From Shewanella sp. c952 (lineage in GTDB: Bacteria > Pseudomonadota > Gammaproteobacteria > Enterobacterales > Shewanellaceae): 64,000 nucleotides of DNA. Position 1 is the stretch's first letter, and each line of letters opens with the position of its first letter. The notes beneath the pieces were generated by a model. It made no database searches, was not told the DNA's origin, and worked only from the letters and a program-made list of their open reading frames with translations. Positions 1-10,019 of the stretch are shown piece by piece. The stretch is from assembly GCF_019654975.1 (NCBI RefSeq), contig NZ_BPEW01000018.1, positions 32,108 through 96,107 of the forward strand. Reading direction: 5' to 3'. The position numbers were made by a program, and so were the translations under genes.

Positions 1-3000
1 GGTATGCCTTTTGATTGCCAGACATGCGTGCTAGTGCACTGTCGACATCAAAATCAGGTAGTTCAAGCTGCACTATTTTGTCATGTGCATCGTTGCTATT
101 AACGGTTTGAGGCAACTCTTTTCCTGTCGGTTCGATCCACTTGGCCAGTGTTTTGTATACCTCTTGCGGGTTGATAGGTTTTGGAATATGGTCATTCATC
201 CCTGCTTCAAGGCATTTCTCTCGATCGCCACTCATCGCATTGGCCGTCATGGCGATTATAGGAATAAGCTGTCTGTCAGGATTGCGCCTAATATTTCGGG
301 TGGCTTGGTATCCATCCATAATTGGCATTTGAATATCCATTAAAATGGCGTCGTAGTGATTGGCAAGTGCCATATCGACAGCGACTTCACCATTGCAAGC
401 GGTTGAAACCTCGATGCCTGCCATATAGAGCAGTTCGGTAGCGATCTCTTGGTTAATATCATTATCCTCAACTAATAAGACATGGGCGCCAACGATATCT
501 TTTGCTGCAGAGATATTCAGCTTCCCATGCTGGTTAGCTGCGGGTTGGGGCGAGGTCTTACCCATTACGGCCATCACTGTGTCGAATAGGGTCGAGGCAC
601 TGACGGGTTTGGTTATTGCACTATCAAGTTGCACTTTGTCCGCCTTCTTTAGCATTTCATCACGATCGTAGGCGGTGACGATGACTAACTTAGGTTGGTT
701 GACTAATGTGTCGTCATCTTGGATTTTTTTGCACAGCTCTAGCCCATCCATCTGAGGCATTTTCCAGTCCGCGAGTACCAGTTGGTAAGGTTCACCTTGG
801 CTATCTGCAAGCTTAACTTTCTCTATTGCTTCTGCGCCTGTCGCGGCTAAGTCTGCTCGGAAACCTAGACTCTCTGATAGGGTGTATAAGATCTCTCGAG
901 CGGCAACGCTATCATCGACAATGAGCATCGGAAGATCTAATAAGCTCTCTGACGAGACTTCAGTCTGGGTGGTATCTATGTCTGCAATGGCAAACTTAGC
1001 CGTGAACAAGAAGGTACTGCCTTCACCATAGGTACTTTCAACCCAAATTTCACCAGACATTAACTCGGTCAATGTCTTACAGATTGTTAGTCCTAATCCA
1101 GTTCCACCATATTTTCGAGTGGTCGATGCATCTGCTTGGCTAAAAGATTTAAACAGACGACTTTGCTGCTCAGGTGTCATACCTATGCCGGTGTCTTTTA
1201 CCGAGAATTCGATTGTTACATGCTGTTCGTCTTGCATTGCTGCACGGGCTTTAACGATGATCTCGCCTTCTTCGGTGAACTTCATTGAGTTGTTGGCAAG
1301 GTTTATCAACACTTGTCCCAGCCTTAAAGGGTCTCCAATGAGGTCTACTGGTAGATTGGGTTCAATATCGATAAGCAACTCTAACCCTTTTTGTTGGCTC
1401 TTATGGGAGATAATTTGCACAAGATTGTCAAAACTATCATTAAGGTTAAAATGTGTTGTTTCGAGCTCCAATTTTCCTGCTTCAATTTTAGAAAAATCGA
1501 GAATATCGTTAATAATGCCCAGTAATGATTCGGCTGAATTTTGGATTTTGGTTACGTAATCAGATTGTTTTCGGTTTAATTCTGTCTGCTGAGTTAAATA
1601 ACTCATCCCAATAATAGCGTTCATTGGTGTACGGATCTCGTGACTCATATTGGCTAGAAAGTCACTTTTAGCACGGGTCGCTTCATCGGCCGTTTTGACG
1701 GCTATTTCAAGCTGTCTGGCATTTTCCTTCTCAGTGGTAATATCAATAAAATTACCGACTAAGCCAGCGGGGATGTCGTTACTGTCTTTAAACCCCGTTA
1801 CCCAATATAGCGTGTCGTGCACCTTGTTATCGGCAAAGGGGATCCGCATCTCCTTTTTGATGGTGGTTTGATTCGATATGACTTCATCGTCTTCTGCTTG
1901 GTAAAGTTTGCGATCCGCTTCGCTCAAATAGGTGAGGTCATTGACTGTTAAGCCAACCAAGTCTTTAGACTCAACTTGAAATATCTCTTCGTAGGCTTTG
2001 TTAAACCCTAAAAACTTGCCATCAGCATCTTTATAGAAAAGTGGAATAGGGACGGTATCTATCAGTAATTGTTGGAATTTCATCTGCTCAGCTAATGATA
2101 GTGTCGCCCCTTCAGCTTTTTGCATGGCAGCTTTTAGCGCTTCGGTTCGCTCTTTAACAAGCACTTCTAGCTCTTTACGTGAACGGGTTAAGGCGCGAGT
2201 TGCACGGGTACCCACCCGTAAGGTAAATAAGGTACTGCCCAATAGTAGGGCTAATGAAATAAACACAATCGACCAAGCGGTGTATTTAAAGATGCGAATA
2301 AGGGCAAAGGACTCATCGACATCAACCTCGGCGGCAAGACCCATGTCGAGGTTTTCATCCCATAGCCAGCTGCCGACTACTTGTACACCTCGGTAGTCAT
2401 TGTAACCCTCCAAATTAAAACCTGATTGCTTATTAGATATTCCCGCTGACATTAAGGTTAACGGCCAATTTGCATCGGGGGTCACAGGGTTTTTAGCATT
2501 AAGTAAATTGGTTCCGGGATCGGCAATGCGCACATTTAGTGAAGCGTCTTGATCTTGTGTGATAAGCCCGATATCGCGCAGTTGGGTTTCAAAGCGCACG
2601 TTAGATAATAGTAGGCCTGTTTTATCAATGGCATAGGTTTCACCACTGTGGCCTATAAAACCTGCCGATAGAATAGAAGAGAACTCGCCATTAAAATTCA
2701 CTCGTTTGGTTATAATGGCAATAACTTGATTGTTGCTATTCACCACTGGCGCGGCAAAAAACATTGTCGGCGGCTTATCAGCAATACTGCTACTGGACTT
2801 TTGCTCAAAGAAAACGTCTGATCTGATAGGCGGGACGAACACACTTTCGCCTTGGAGCACTTTTTCTAGTAGCGCTGGGCGTTGCAGCTGAATGATATTG
2901 ATAGCGCCAATATTGGCATCACGGCGTGAAGACAGACTGATTTTATCAGGGGCGATGATGAAGAAGCCAAAGGATCCAGGCTCGCCTTCACGATCACTAA

Positions 3001-4699
3001 AGAACTTACGTACTTTGGCTTGAAGCGTTGCTTCAAGCAGTGATTCTTTATCTCTTGGTAGCACCAGTAGTTGTTCAACTAAATCGACCAGTTCGTGGTT
3101 TCTACCCACTTGTTGCAAACTGCTGAGCTCGTAATCGACCCAAAAAAACAGTCGTTGATGCGTTGAAGCAAGTAAGGTTTGTAAGTTGTATTCGACTTCG
3201 CTAAGTGTTTTTTGCTCTGCAAATCGGGTGACCATGGCTATAACACCAATAAGCACGATGGATAAAACCGTAAGCCCGATATAGATCGCACGTTTAAAGC
3301 TTTTGGAGCTAAAACGTGTGGCTAACTCTTTGTCATTAGCTTTTAAAATTCGTGAACTGATAATAGTGGCAAATACGAACAGAGCGACTACGATAAGCAT
3401 GATCGTAAATAAAGAATCTAGGTACTCAGGTTGCTTCTCTCGGGTAGGTTCCACGTCCGAGGTTAACCAATCGTTCTTGGTTAACATTAGATCTCTTAGT
3501 TTGAGTGAATCAAGTCCTTTTTGTAAAATAGAATGCAGAATAGGGTAGCGATTAGTGCTAAAAAGGTGCACCGAAGTCGGTGGAAATACATCCTCATCTA
3601 TTGCTCTAATCTGCTCGGTATTACCCTGTTGACGCATAGCGTGTTGAATGGCTAACTCTGAGTCGAGTAATGCATCCACTTCTCCTGATAAAACCATCTT
3701 AATAGAATCATTAATATCCGCAGTCTCTACGATAGTGATATTAGGGTATAGCTGGATGAGCTTTTTACGACTGGTATAGCCTTGCGGCATTGCAATCGTG
3801 GCGTTGGCTAGATCGCCATTAGTGAGTAAATAAGTATTTTTGTTTTTTACATGAAAGAGTTCGCGGACTAAGAAGAAAGGTTTGCTGTAACGACCAAATG
3901 CTTTTCTGTCCTCCTCATAATAAGCATCAGGCAGTAGATCTATCTCGCCACGTTTAAAGGCGTCTACATTGCTATTCCATTCGCCTTGTTTAATCTCAAA
4001 CTGTAACCCGGTATTTTTAACTATCTTGTTGATGATAGCGCCAGCCAAACCACCAATGTTGCCGTCCTCTTGCATGAATAACATTGGTGGCCAATTGTCG
4101 ATACCAATAACCACTTTATGTTCAGCTATCCACTTCTTCTCTTCAGGGGTTAATATGACTTTTTGATCGGTACTGTCTGTTGAGGTGGTTACCCTAGCGC
4201 TAAGTGTTTCGGTAAAAGAGATAATGTCTTCGAGATAGTCGTGTTTTAGCTTGTGATATTCATCACCGTTGATAATTGCCATCGCTTGCTTGCGATCGCC
4301 TTGCTTAATAGCATTTATCATCTGATTTTCTAAAGTCACGAGCTTAACATTAGTGCTTTCCAATGCTTTAACTAGTTCGTTGTCTGCTGCATTTTGTCTT
4401 GATAGAAGTCGCTCAATTAACTTTTCAAGTTTAGGTTCATATTCATCATAGCGATTTAGCCATTTCTCATCACCAGAAAACCCATAGCTGAGTACGGAGG
4501 AGGTTAGAATTTCATCATAGTATTTCAGCTCTGTAGCGATATTTTTAATATCAGCCGCCGACAACTGAGCTTGGTATGCTTTTGGCTGGTCTGCTGCATA
4601 AGAGTATGAAAATGTAAGACCAATGACGAGTACTATGAATAAAACAACCCATTGCATCCTGTTGACCGGCTTTCTATTTTGTAGAATGACAGTGTGCAT
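1..4699 (-). CDS. Membrane hybrid sensor histidine kinase with periplasmic solute-binding module (partial, C-terminus beyond window)
   Basis: The reading frame is open from an ATG at 4699 to the left edge, about 1566 codons, and is preceded by TAGGA as ribosome site. Domain order by residue: signal/TM segment (15-36), helical region, SBP_bac_3-like module (about 180-425), TM (about 428-450), TM (about 470-490), a large extracytoplasmic Cache-like region (490-800), TM (805-826), PAS (870-985), HisKA with the H box SHEIRTP (His about 1020), HATPase with N box and GTGLGL-type G2 box, receiver 1 (VDDS, phospho-Asp in [10 protein letters not shown]), receiver 2 (VEDND, Asp in [10 protein letters not shown]), then the start of what looks like an Hpt linker. 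This is a BvgS/EvgS-like phosphorelay protein with two separate sensory regions. The ligand is unknown and no cognate regulator lies next to it here. The kinase and receiver key residues look intact. Confidence 0.93.
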   Translation of the reverse strand, partial: MHTVILQNRKPVNRMQWVVLFIVLVIGLTFSYSYAADQPKAYQAQLSAADIKNIATELKYYDEILTSSVLSYGFSGDEKWLNRYDEYEPKLEKLIERLLSRQNAADNELVKALESTNVKLVTLENQMINAIKQGDRKQAMAIINGDEYHKLKHDYLEDIISFTETLSARVTTSTDSTDQKVILTPEEKKWIAEHKVVIGIDNWPPMLFMQEDGNIGGLAGAIINKIVKNTGLQFEIKQGEWNSNVDAFKRGEIDLLPDAYYEEDRKAFGRYSKPFFLVRELFHVKNKNTYLLTNGDLANATIAMPQGYTSRKKLIQLYPNITIVETADINDSIKMVLSGEVDALLDSELAIQHAMRQQGNTEQIRAIDEDVFPPTSVHLFSTNRYPILHSILQKGLDSLKLRDLMLTKNDWLTSDVEPTREKQPEYLDSLFTIMLIVVALFVFATIISSRILKANDKELATRFSSKSFKRAIYIGLTVLSIVLIGVIAMVTRFAEQKTLSEVEYNLQTLLASTHQRLFFWVDYELSSLQQVGRNHELVDLVEQLLVLPRDKESLLEATLQAKVRKFFSDREGEPGSFGFFIIAPDKISLSSRRDANIGAINIIQLQRPALLEKVLQGESVFVPPIRSDVFFEQKSSSSIADKPPTMFFAAPVVNSNNQVIAIITKRVNFNGEFSSILSAGFIGHSGETYAIDKTGLLLSNVRFETQLRDIGLITQDQDASLNVRIADPGTNLLNAKNPVTPDANWPLTLMSAGISNKQSGFNLEGYNDYRGVQVVGSWLWDENLDMGLAAEVDVDESFALIRIFKYTAWSIVFISLALLLGSTLFTLRVGTRATRALTRSRKELEVLVKERTEALKAAMQKAEGATLSLAEQMKFQQLLIDTVPIPLFYKDADGKFLGFNKAYEEIFQVESKDLVGLTVNDLTYLSEADRKLYQAEDDEVISNQTTIKKEMRIPFADNKVHDTLYWVTGFKDSNDIPAGLVGNFIDITTEKENARQLEIAVKTADEATRAKSDFLANMSHEIRTPMNAIIGMSYLTQQTELNRKQSDYVTKIQNSAESLLGIINDILDFSKIEAGKLELETTHFNLNDSFDNLVQIISHKSQQKGLELLIDIEPNLPVDLIGDPLRLGQVLINLANNSMKFTEEGEIIVKARAAMQDEQHVTIEFSVKDTGIGMTPEQQSRLFKSFSQADASTTRKYGGTGLGLTICKTLTELMSGEIWVESTYGEGSTFLFTAKFAIADIDTTQTEVSSESLLDLPMLIVDDSVAAREILYTLSESLGFRADLAATGAEAIEKVKLADSQGEPYQLVLADWKMPQMDGLELCKKIQDDDTLVNQPKLVIVTAYDRDEMLKKADKVQLDSAITKPVSASTLFDTVMAVMGKTSPQPAANQHGKLNISAAKDIVGAHVLLVEDNDINQEIATELLYMAGIEVSTACNGEVAVDMALANHYDAILMDIQMPIMDGYQATRNIRRNPDRQLIPIIAMTANAMSGDREKCLEAGMNDHIPKPINPQEVYKTLAKWIEPTGKELPQTVNSNDAHDKIVQLELPDFDVDSALARMSGNQKAY

Positions 4700-4855
4700 G
4701 TTTTACGTCCTAGTAACATATGTAGAGGGCTACCTTAAAACTACACAAGAATGGTACGTCTAACAAGGAAAACAGGTTGTTGCTTATTGAATAAGTAGAA
4801 GTTTTTATTTTATATTTACGCAGGTAAAATCTTAACTAACAGGCTGAAAGTGCTA

Positions 4856-5189
4856 TACCAATATTGCTAATGGTTTAACGTGTTTGTATGTAAAAACGAG
4901 CTAAAGCTTCTCTTATCCCCGTTCTACCTGAAGATGCAGGATTCAGTGGGAATTTAATGGACTTTAATCACGGCATTGATTGCCACGAATGGTCATTCCC
5001 TTAGTAAAATCAATAACACTGAGTAAAGCCGATTAAAGCCCATCGACGAAGGCTTTGTGTCAGCCCACTTCGTTGTTGCACTCACTTAAAAGGGAATAAC
5101 CATTTTTACGTTAATGCGCCTAGAATTGAACTGGCACATTGCCTCTGAAACGAGCATCTTCAGGTAGAACGGGTATATACTGATTGGTA
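4856..5189. mobile_element. MITE-like inverted-repeat element, copy 1
   Basis: The ends are TACCAAT at 4856 and ATTGGTA at 5189, flanked by CTA and TTA, which may be a decayed 3-bp target duplication. A perfect 20-bp inverted repeat lies inside: 4918-4937 and 5154-5173. It encloses the segment AAAAGGGAATAACCATT (about 5091-5107), which recurs as AAAAGGGAACAACCATT in copy 2 and inverted in copy 3. No open reading frame of note is present. It sits in the gap between the hybrid kinase and the DUF3108 gene. In 4700-4855 I see only the 5' region of the kinase gene and no clear site. The non-autonomous mobile nature is inferred from comparison with the other two copies. Confidence 0.75.
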
Positions 5190-5241
5190 TTAGCTATCAT
5201 AAAAGAGAGGCTCAGCTCATTACAGTAAAAAGCGAGAACCT

Positions 5242-6033
5242 CTAGTTATCTGACCCTGCATCTTGTGGTTTTGTCGTTTCAGTTAATGCTTGCTCGGGAG
5301 TGGTGATTATCGGAGCGACTTTTTGCTCAAATTTATAGTTGAGTAGGGTGATATCGAGTTGTTTACTGCCTTTTTCAAAATGAGTTAGGCGGATTGGTAG
5401 GTAGCTTAATTCTGGCGCCATCCAGAAAAAGGTTTGTCGTTTAGTACTGTCACGCTTAACTTCAAACTTTATAGTTTGATAGCTTCCACTCTCAATATTA
5501 ACCCGCTCTTTACCGACAATTTTAAAGCCATAGTCATCAATCTCACCCTCTTTCACCATGGTGTAATGCAGTTCCTCTTTCTCTGCAGCCATGTCGAGTC
5601 TAAATTGCAACTGCACCATCAGTGGATCAAATAGCTGTTCATCGTAGGGGAATTTTGCCCGCTCATCTTTATAGCGGCTATGAACGACGTTTTGTCCTTT
5701 AGCAAAGGCTATCTGTTCTCTAAAGTTAGGCCCTGTCCCCGTTCTTTCTACTGAGTAGCGCATCGGAATGAGTTGATTATTGTCTAGTGTAAATTCGCTG
5801 CGGATATGACGTTGGTCTGAAAGCATGAGCAGGCTGACGTCGCTATCAAAACGGTAGCGGAATTGATCACCCTCGGGAGCCGCTAAAATGTATCGTGCTC
5901 GGCCAAGTTCAATACTGCCATAGTTGACCTGATACTCTGCAGTGTGAGGCGTCAGAGGCGTAGTGTCTGCAATAACTATGTTGCTTGTAAACAGTAAGCT
6001 GACCGCAAATATAATCGATAATTTTCTAGACAA
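5242..6033 (-). CDS. DUF3108-type exported protein
   Basis: A 263-residue protein with an N-terminal signal peptide (hydrophobic stretch at residues 6-19, cleavage probably after VIA). The start is TTG at 6033; it is favoured because AAGGAG lies six bases before it and the signal peptide begins there. The body is beta-rich and resembles the DUF3108 family (for example YEVNYG-type N-terminus, FDSDVSLL, VKRDSTKRQTFFWMAPELSYLPIRL near the C-terminus), which is found in periplasmic or lipid-associated proteins of unknown role. It lies 30 bp upstream of an alkyltransferase-like gene on the same strand, transcribed after it. Family recognition is from memory of motif pattern; function unknown. Confidence 0.75.
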   Translation of the reverse strand: MSRKLSIIFAVSLLFTSNIVIADTTPLTPHTAEYQVNYGSIELGRARYILAAPEGDQFRYRFDSDVSLLMLSDQRHIRSEFTLDNNQLIPMRYSVERTGTGPNFREQIAFAKGQNVVHSRYKDERAKFPYDEQLFDPLMVQLQFRLDMAAEKEELHYTMVKEGEIDDYGFKIVGKERVNIESGSYQTIKFEVKRDSTKRQTFFWMAPELSYLPIRLTHFEKGSKQLDITLLNYKFEQKVAPIITTPEQALTETTKPQDAGSDN

Positions 6034-6063
6034 ATACGTCTCCTTTACATTGAATTTTGGGCT

Positions 6064-6417
6064 TCAAAAGGGTATTGAAAGTACTAATGTTGCCATATCC
6101 GGTCGCCACTCGTGATCTGATAATTTCACTTTACCGCGATTAACCATAACACCTTCGCCGCGTAGTCTCTCCATTTGATCAATATAAGGTTGGGTATGTT
6201 CTGCAAAAGAGATTTTACCCTGACTATTGATCACTCTATGCCAAGGCAGAGCGAGTGAATCAGGCGCTGCCTTCAGTGCTTTGGATACATAACGCGCTCG
6301 ACCTGGTAGCCCTGCTAAATCTGCTATTTTTCCGTATGAGCTAACTTTCCCTTCAGGGATCATAGACACAATATGCCAAATTTGCGTCATCGGTGAAGCT
6401 TTGATATCGCTTTGCAT
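6064..6417 (-). CDS. Alkyltransferase-like protein (ATL), MGMT family without the acceptor cysteine
   Basis: A 117-residue protein matching the DNA-binding domain of O6-alkylguanine-DNA alkyltransferases: GKVSSYGKIADLAG helix-turn-helix region, the arginine-finger segment GRARYVSKAL, and the active-site loop. The loop reads PWHRVI where true alkyltransferases have PCHRVI, so the acceptor Cys is replaced by Trp. This is diagnostic for ATL proteins (E. coli YbaZ, yeast Atl1), which bind O6-alkylguanine lesions and hand them to nucleotide excision repair. The length fits stand-alone ATLs. The start at 6417 is the longest; Met10 is an alternative. It is followed by the DUF3108 gene. Confidence 0.9.
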   Translation of the reverse strand: MQSDIKASPMTQIWHIVSMIPEGKVSSYGKIADLAGLPGRARYVSKALKAAPDSLALPWHRVINSQGKISFAEHTQPYIDQMERLRGEGVMVNRGKVKLSDHEWRPDMATLVLSIPF

Positions 6418-6437
6418 TTACCACTATCCCTAGATTT

Positions 6438-6452
6438 TATACTGATTGGTAT
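6438..6452. repeat. Isolated MITE-type terminal sequence
   Basis: TATACTGATTGGTAT here is the same 15 bases as the right end of MITE copy 3 and nearly that of copy 1. No partner left end lies within a few hundred bases, so it may be a solo relic or chance. It lies just upstream of the ATL gene and could overlap its promoter. Confidence 0.4.
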
Positions 6453-6639
6453 TGAATACTATCGCTAATTTGTATCACTCTACAGTGCTTTTAAGCTTTT
6501 TTAATGTGTTTAATTACGTTACGTCTGTTAATGTTTTACGTGCATGCTGCGCACTTATTAGTGCATTGTAATATAAGGTAAAAGTTCTTGCTGACACTTG
6601 GTGCTAACGTAATAATAGCGCTTTTTTACGGTATATATC

Positions 6640-7308
6640 ATGTCTATGCAGGTTACCAAGCCTCTTGTTTGTTCATTGTTGCTGTCAACTTTTTCCGTGC
6701 CTGCTTTAGCCGAACAGTATCGCCATATTGCTGATCCACTAAATCTCAGCGATTCGCTCTATGTTGGTTTTGATGGCGATGTGCTTAAAGTGGGTGGTAG
6801 TTTGGCCACTAGCCATCAAAAATTTTCGGGCAATACGAATACCGGCGGTGATAAATGGCATTTGGGTTACCTTTATTCAACTAATCAGTGGCACCTGCGG
6901 GCGTCGATTGATCATGGTAAAACCGATACCCCTGACGGTAGATCGAGTCATTACCAATATCAGCTAGGCTTAATGTATGAGCACAAAGGCTGGCTAAACA
7001 CTCAAGTGTTTACTGAGTTAGCGGTTAACCATTTGGCGGTTAAATCCTACACCGATAGCACTGCAGCTAATGCCAGTATGACAGTACTTAAACCTATCAC
7101 AGAACATTGGTACAGCGAACTGTACGCCAGTGCGAATGCTGGTATTGACGGCATTGAGCGTTTTGATGCTCGCGGATGGTTGGCAATGGGTTATCAAGTT
7201 AACCCGCAGTGGTCATGGGTAATTCGCTATCAGTATGATTGGGAAAAACTTGAAAATATTGAAAGCAATGATACGCAGTGGGTGTTTGCGGTACGTTCGC
7301 AGTTCTAA
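6640..7308 (+). CDS. Putative outer-membrane beta-barrel protein, unknown function
   Basis: A 222-residue protein with a signal peptide (VCSLLLSTFSVPALA, cleavage before EQY). The mature part alternates polar and hydrophobic residues in strands rich in Tyr and Trp (WHLGYLYSTNQWHLRASI, YQYQLGLMYEHKGW, WSWVIRYQYDW) and ends in the aromatic C-terminal residue Phe (VFAVRSQF), the typical signal for BAM-dependent barrels. The size suits an 8-10-stranded barrel. No specific family was recognised. The start at 6640 has no good ribosome site; Met3 is an alternative. It is a single-gene unit closed by a strong terminator. Confidence 0.65.
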   Translation: MSMQVTKPLVCSLLLSTFSVPALAEQYRHIADPLNLSDSLYVGFDGDVLKVGGSLATSHQKFSGNTNTGGDKWHLGYLYSTNQWHLRASIDHGKTDTPDGRSSHYQYQLGLMYEHKGWLNTQVFTELAVNHLAVKSYTDSTAANASMTVLKPITEHWYSELYASANAGIDGIERFDARGWLAMGYQVNPQWSWVIRYQYDWEKLENIESNDTQWVFAVRSQF

Positions 7309-7315
7309 TCTAGAT

Positions 7316-7348
7316 AAAGCCCGCGCAGATAGCATTTGCGCGGGCTTT
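7316..7348 (+). terminator. Rho-independent terminator, probably bidirectional
   Basis: A 12-bp perfect stem AAAGCCCGCGCA / TGCGCGGGCTTT with a 9-base loop and short T tract, placed between the convergent barrel-protein gene (+) and the POT transporter gene (-). Confidence 0.85.
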
Positions 7349-7376
7349 ATCATGACGATTTAGCGCTTATATCAAT

Positions 7377-9098
7377 TTAATTTGCTTGAGCAAGATCGCC
7401 ATTAATCTCATCTTGTGCTTGTGGAGTTACACCAAATTTATGGAAGATGATCAAACCAAATGCGGTGAGTAGGCCAAGTGCACCAATAATAAACCACATT
7501 AGATCTGGGCGTTCAGCACCTTTAGCGACTTCACTGTAAAGGTAACCAGATAGCGGGCCTGCCAGTAAGAATCCAATCGCTGATGATACAAAGTAGTAAC
7601 CCATGAACATGGCTTTCTTGTCATTGGGAGCAAAGCTTGCGACATACTCTTGGCTCTTTGGAGACGCAACCATTTCGCCAATCGAGAACACTAAAATAGA
7701 TGTCAGTACCATCGCGCCGCCCATGACTGCACCATGTGCAAAGCCACCAATTGCAGTACCCAGTGCGAGAATAATCGTACCACCAACCAACACTGGTAAT
7801 GCTTGGAAACGTTCAACAAAACGGCTGATTAATAACTGCATCAAAACAATCGACAAGAAGTTAAGTCCAATTAGGTATTCAGGGTTCACTTGGCGATAGT
7901 CATTAGCCCAGCTTTGAGCATATTGTGCTGCTAAGGCTGGGGTTTGAGAAATGGCGGCAAACGCTTGGCCTATTTCTGTTGTAGGCACCATCACTTTGGC
8001 ATGAACTAGCTCAAAATAGGCTTGCTTGGCATTTAATGTGCCTGCGCCGAACTCTTGCGCTAAGCGAGTTAGCTCTGATTGCAGTAACGCGGTATCGACA
8101 GGGGCAAAGAATTGCTGCAAGTCAGGGTAGTTGGCTAGCATTAACACTAAATCCGTAGTGTCGACAAAGTCGCGAATGTAGATTGGAAGGGTAATAAATA
8201 TCTGCTGATAGACCATCCATAGGCCAGATAGAATAAGCAGATAGATCACAAAAGGTTTATTGCCTAAACTAATTTTTTGACCATACCAAGGTGCACCCTT
8301 ATTAGAGGAAGCTAGCTTGTCCCATATAAGATGACCTGTGAACCAGGCAGCGTAGATGATTAACGTTGTTTCGCCGGTGATCCACTTCGCGCCATAAGAC
8401 ATTAATATAATGAGCGTACCAAAAAATAGAATAGCGAAACGGGCGTTACCGAGTACTTCTTGGATATCGTTAAAGACTGCTTTGAGTGGTTTACCTTTTT
8501 GGCTATTTTGATCTGTTGGTTCTTTGTAGAAAAACAGTGCAGGAATAAAGTTTAGTGCAATCCAGAATGAGGACATGATGAACACCCAGTCCCAGCTGAT
8601 GGCGCGAACATAACCAGCAACGAATGGACCCAAGAATCCACCAATATTGACCATCATGTAAAAGATCCCAAAACCTAGACCACGGTTAGTATCATCGGTT
8701 GTGCGTGCCACGGTACCTGTTACGACAGGCTTAAAACATGCAGCTCCGACGGCAACGCCCATAAAGGCAATAAAGAAACCGCTGAAACTGTCTACTTGAC
8801 CAAGTAAGTAGTAACTGGGACACATGATCGCATAGGCGACTAAGAACATTTTTCGGTAGCCATAGCGGTCAGCGAGAGCCCCCGTTAGTACTGGGAAGAG
8901 ATATAAGAAGAAAGGGATCATACCCTGTAAAAGGCCACGCTCTTGGTCTGAAAACCCGAGTCCCCCTTGGTTTTGTGGTGACGTCATATAGAGGGATGAC
9001 AACGCGAAGAAACCATACCAAGCGAGTCGTTCAAAGATCTCCATAGTATTAGCGACAAAGAATGTAGGGGGTAAAGGGGAGCGCACAGCTTGTGACAT
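7377..9098 (-). CDS. POT/PTR2 family proton-dependent oligopeptide transporter
   Basis: A major-facilitator protein of 573 residues with about 14 hydrophobic segments. POT signatures are seen in TM1 (NTMEIFERLAWYGFFAL, the ExxER-like region) and in TM5 (FYMMVNIGGFLGPFVAGYV, the FYxxINxG motif). It should import di- or tripeptides with protons across the inner membrane. The frame is open up to 9269, but I place the start at ATG 9098. Homology begins directly there (MSQAVRSPLPPTFF), ACGGA precedes it, and the 57-residue upstream extension is unlike a transporter. The central loop between TM helices, around residues 320-380, is long. It is divergent from def, sharing a promoter region of about 210 bp. 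Confidence 0.88.
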   Translation of the reverse strand: MSQAVRSPLPPTFFVANTMEIFERLAWYGFFALSSLYMTSPQNQGGLGFSDQERGLLQGMIPFFLYLFPVLTGALADRYGYRKMFLVAYAIMCPSYYLLGQVDSFSGFFIAFMGVAVGAACFKPVVTGTVARTTDDTNRGLGFGIFYMMVNIGGFLGPFVAGYVRAISWDWVFIMSSFWIALNFIPALFFYKEPTDQNSQKGKPLKAVFNDIQEVLGNARFAILFFGTLIILMSYGAKWITGETTLIIYAAWFTGHLIWDKLASSNKGAPWYGQKISLGNKPFVIYLLILSGLWMVYQQIFITLPIYIRDFVDTTDLVLMLANYPDLQQFFAPVDTALLQSELTRLAQEFGAGTLNAKQAYFELVHAKVMVPTTEIGQAFAAISQTPALAAQYAQSWANDYRQVNPEYLIGLNFLSIVLMQLLISRFVERFQALPVLVGGTIILALGTAIGGFAHGAVMGGAMVLTSILVFSIGEMVASPKSQEYVASFAPNDKKAMFMGYYFVSSAIGFLLAGPLSGYLYSEVAKGAERPDLMWFIIGALGLLTAFGLIIFHKFGVTPQAQDEINGDLAQAN

Positions 9099-9310
9099 AT
9101 TATTATCCGTATATTTTATACATTTCTGCAAATATAACATAACTGATCCATTAAATGGACTGAATTGTCTGCTTATGGTTTTTGTAGGGGAAGTTGCCGA
9201 GGGGCTCAATTGGTATAAGTTTACCAAGCTAAACCAGCTGGGAGTTGCCTTTGTTGTTGATTCGGTCATAATAGCGCGAATTTTTTAGTTAATACTAGTG
9301 TGATAATGAT

Positions 9311-9802
9311 ATGGCTGTGTTAGAAATTTTAACGATCCCTGATGTTCGACTTAAGCGTAAAGCTGAGCCTGTTAAAGACATTGATGCGGTACAGGGTTTT
9401 ATTGATGACTTGATTGAAACCATGTACGACACCGATGACGGTATTGGGCTTGCAGCAACACAAGTGGGTAGCCTACACGCCATTTTGGTTATCGATCTGT
9501 CTGAAGAGCGTGATCAGCCTATGGTATTAATTAATCCTGAAATTGTTGAAGCACGTGGTGAGTTCCAAGGCGAAGAGGGCTGTTTATCTATCCCAGGTTA
9601 CCGCGCTAAAGTGAATCGCCATGAAGGTGTTAAGGTCACAGCATTAGATCGCACAGGTAAAGCATTCGAAATTGATACCGATGAGTTTCTTGCGATTGTA
9701 CTGCAACATGAGATGGATCATCTGAAAGGTATTGTGTTTACCGATCATCTGTCGATGCTAAAACAACAAATCGCGCTTAAAAAAGTGAAAAAGTATAAAT
9801 AA
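9311..9802 (+). CDS. def: Peptide deformylase
   Basis: A 163-residue protein with all three deformylase motifs: GIGLAATQVG (residues 43-52), EGCLSIP (metal-binding Cys, about 90-96) and QHEMDHLKG (two metal-binding His and catalytic Glu, about 132-140). It removes the formyl group from nascent N-terminal formyl-methionine at the ribosome. Here it stands alone without fmt, followed by its own terminator. Cells often carry more than one def; this is a complete type-I enzyme by length and motifs. Confidence 0.96.
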   Translation: MAVLEILTIPDVRLKRKAEPVKDIDAVQGFIDDLIETMYDTDDGIGLAATQVGSLHAILVIDLSEERDQPMVLINPEIVEARGEFQGEEGCLSIPGYRAKVNRHEGVKVTALDRTGKAFEIDTDEFLAIVLQHEMDHLKGIVFTDHLSMLKQQIALKKVKKYK

Positions 9803-9827
9803 TTCATTCACTGTAAACCATTTCGAT

Positions 9828-9859
9828 AACGCCCCTCTTTTTAGAGGGGCGTTTTTTTT
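9828..9859 (+). terminator. Rho-independent terminator of def
   Basis: An 11-bp stem AACGCCCCTCT / AGAGGGGCGTT with a four-base loop followed by eight T residues, 25 bp after the def stop codon. Confidence 0.93.
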
Positions 9860-9892
9860 GGCTGGAAGAACTGGCTTGGTATAAACCAATGC

Positions 9893-9936
9893 TTGCGATC
9901 TTAATGAAGATAACTATACTGTATGTATATACAGTG
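9893..9936 (+). promoter_or_regulatory. SOS promoter with LexA operator (imuA)
   Basis: TACTGTATGTATATACAGTG at 9917-9936 contains the core CTGT-N8-ACAG and differs little from the consensus LexA box of Gammaproteobacteria. A possible sigma-70 promoter overlaps it: TTGCGA (9893-9898), 16-base spacer, TATACT (9915-9920), so LexA binding would cover the -10 region. It lies about 85 bp upstream of the imuA start and explains DNA-damage control of the cassette. Confidence 0.93.
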
Positions 9937-10019
9937 TTTGTTGTGTGGGAATAAATCCAGTCAAATGTGCAGGGGTCCCTTCAAATGAATACGCTTTTAT
10001 TACCACAAAAGGTGTAGAT

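Noticed and set aside
83..4166. Several plus-strand open frames opposite the hybrid kinase
   Set aside because: The minus strand carries one continuous frame with kinase motifs in order; the plus-strand frames have no recognisable domains.
9099..9269. 57-residue N-terminal extension of the POT transporter
   Set aside because: The sequence is polar and unlike the family, lies in the shared promoter region with def, and a normal start with ribosome site is present at 9098.
9876..9889. TTGGTATAAACCAA palindrome as another MITE relic
   Set aside because: Only a 5-bp stem with four-base spacer; too short to separate from chance.
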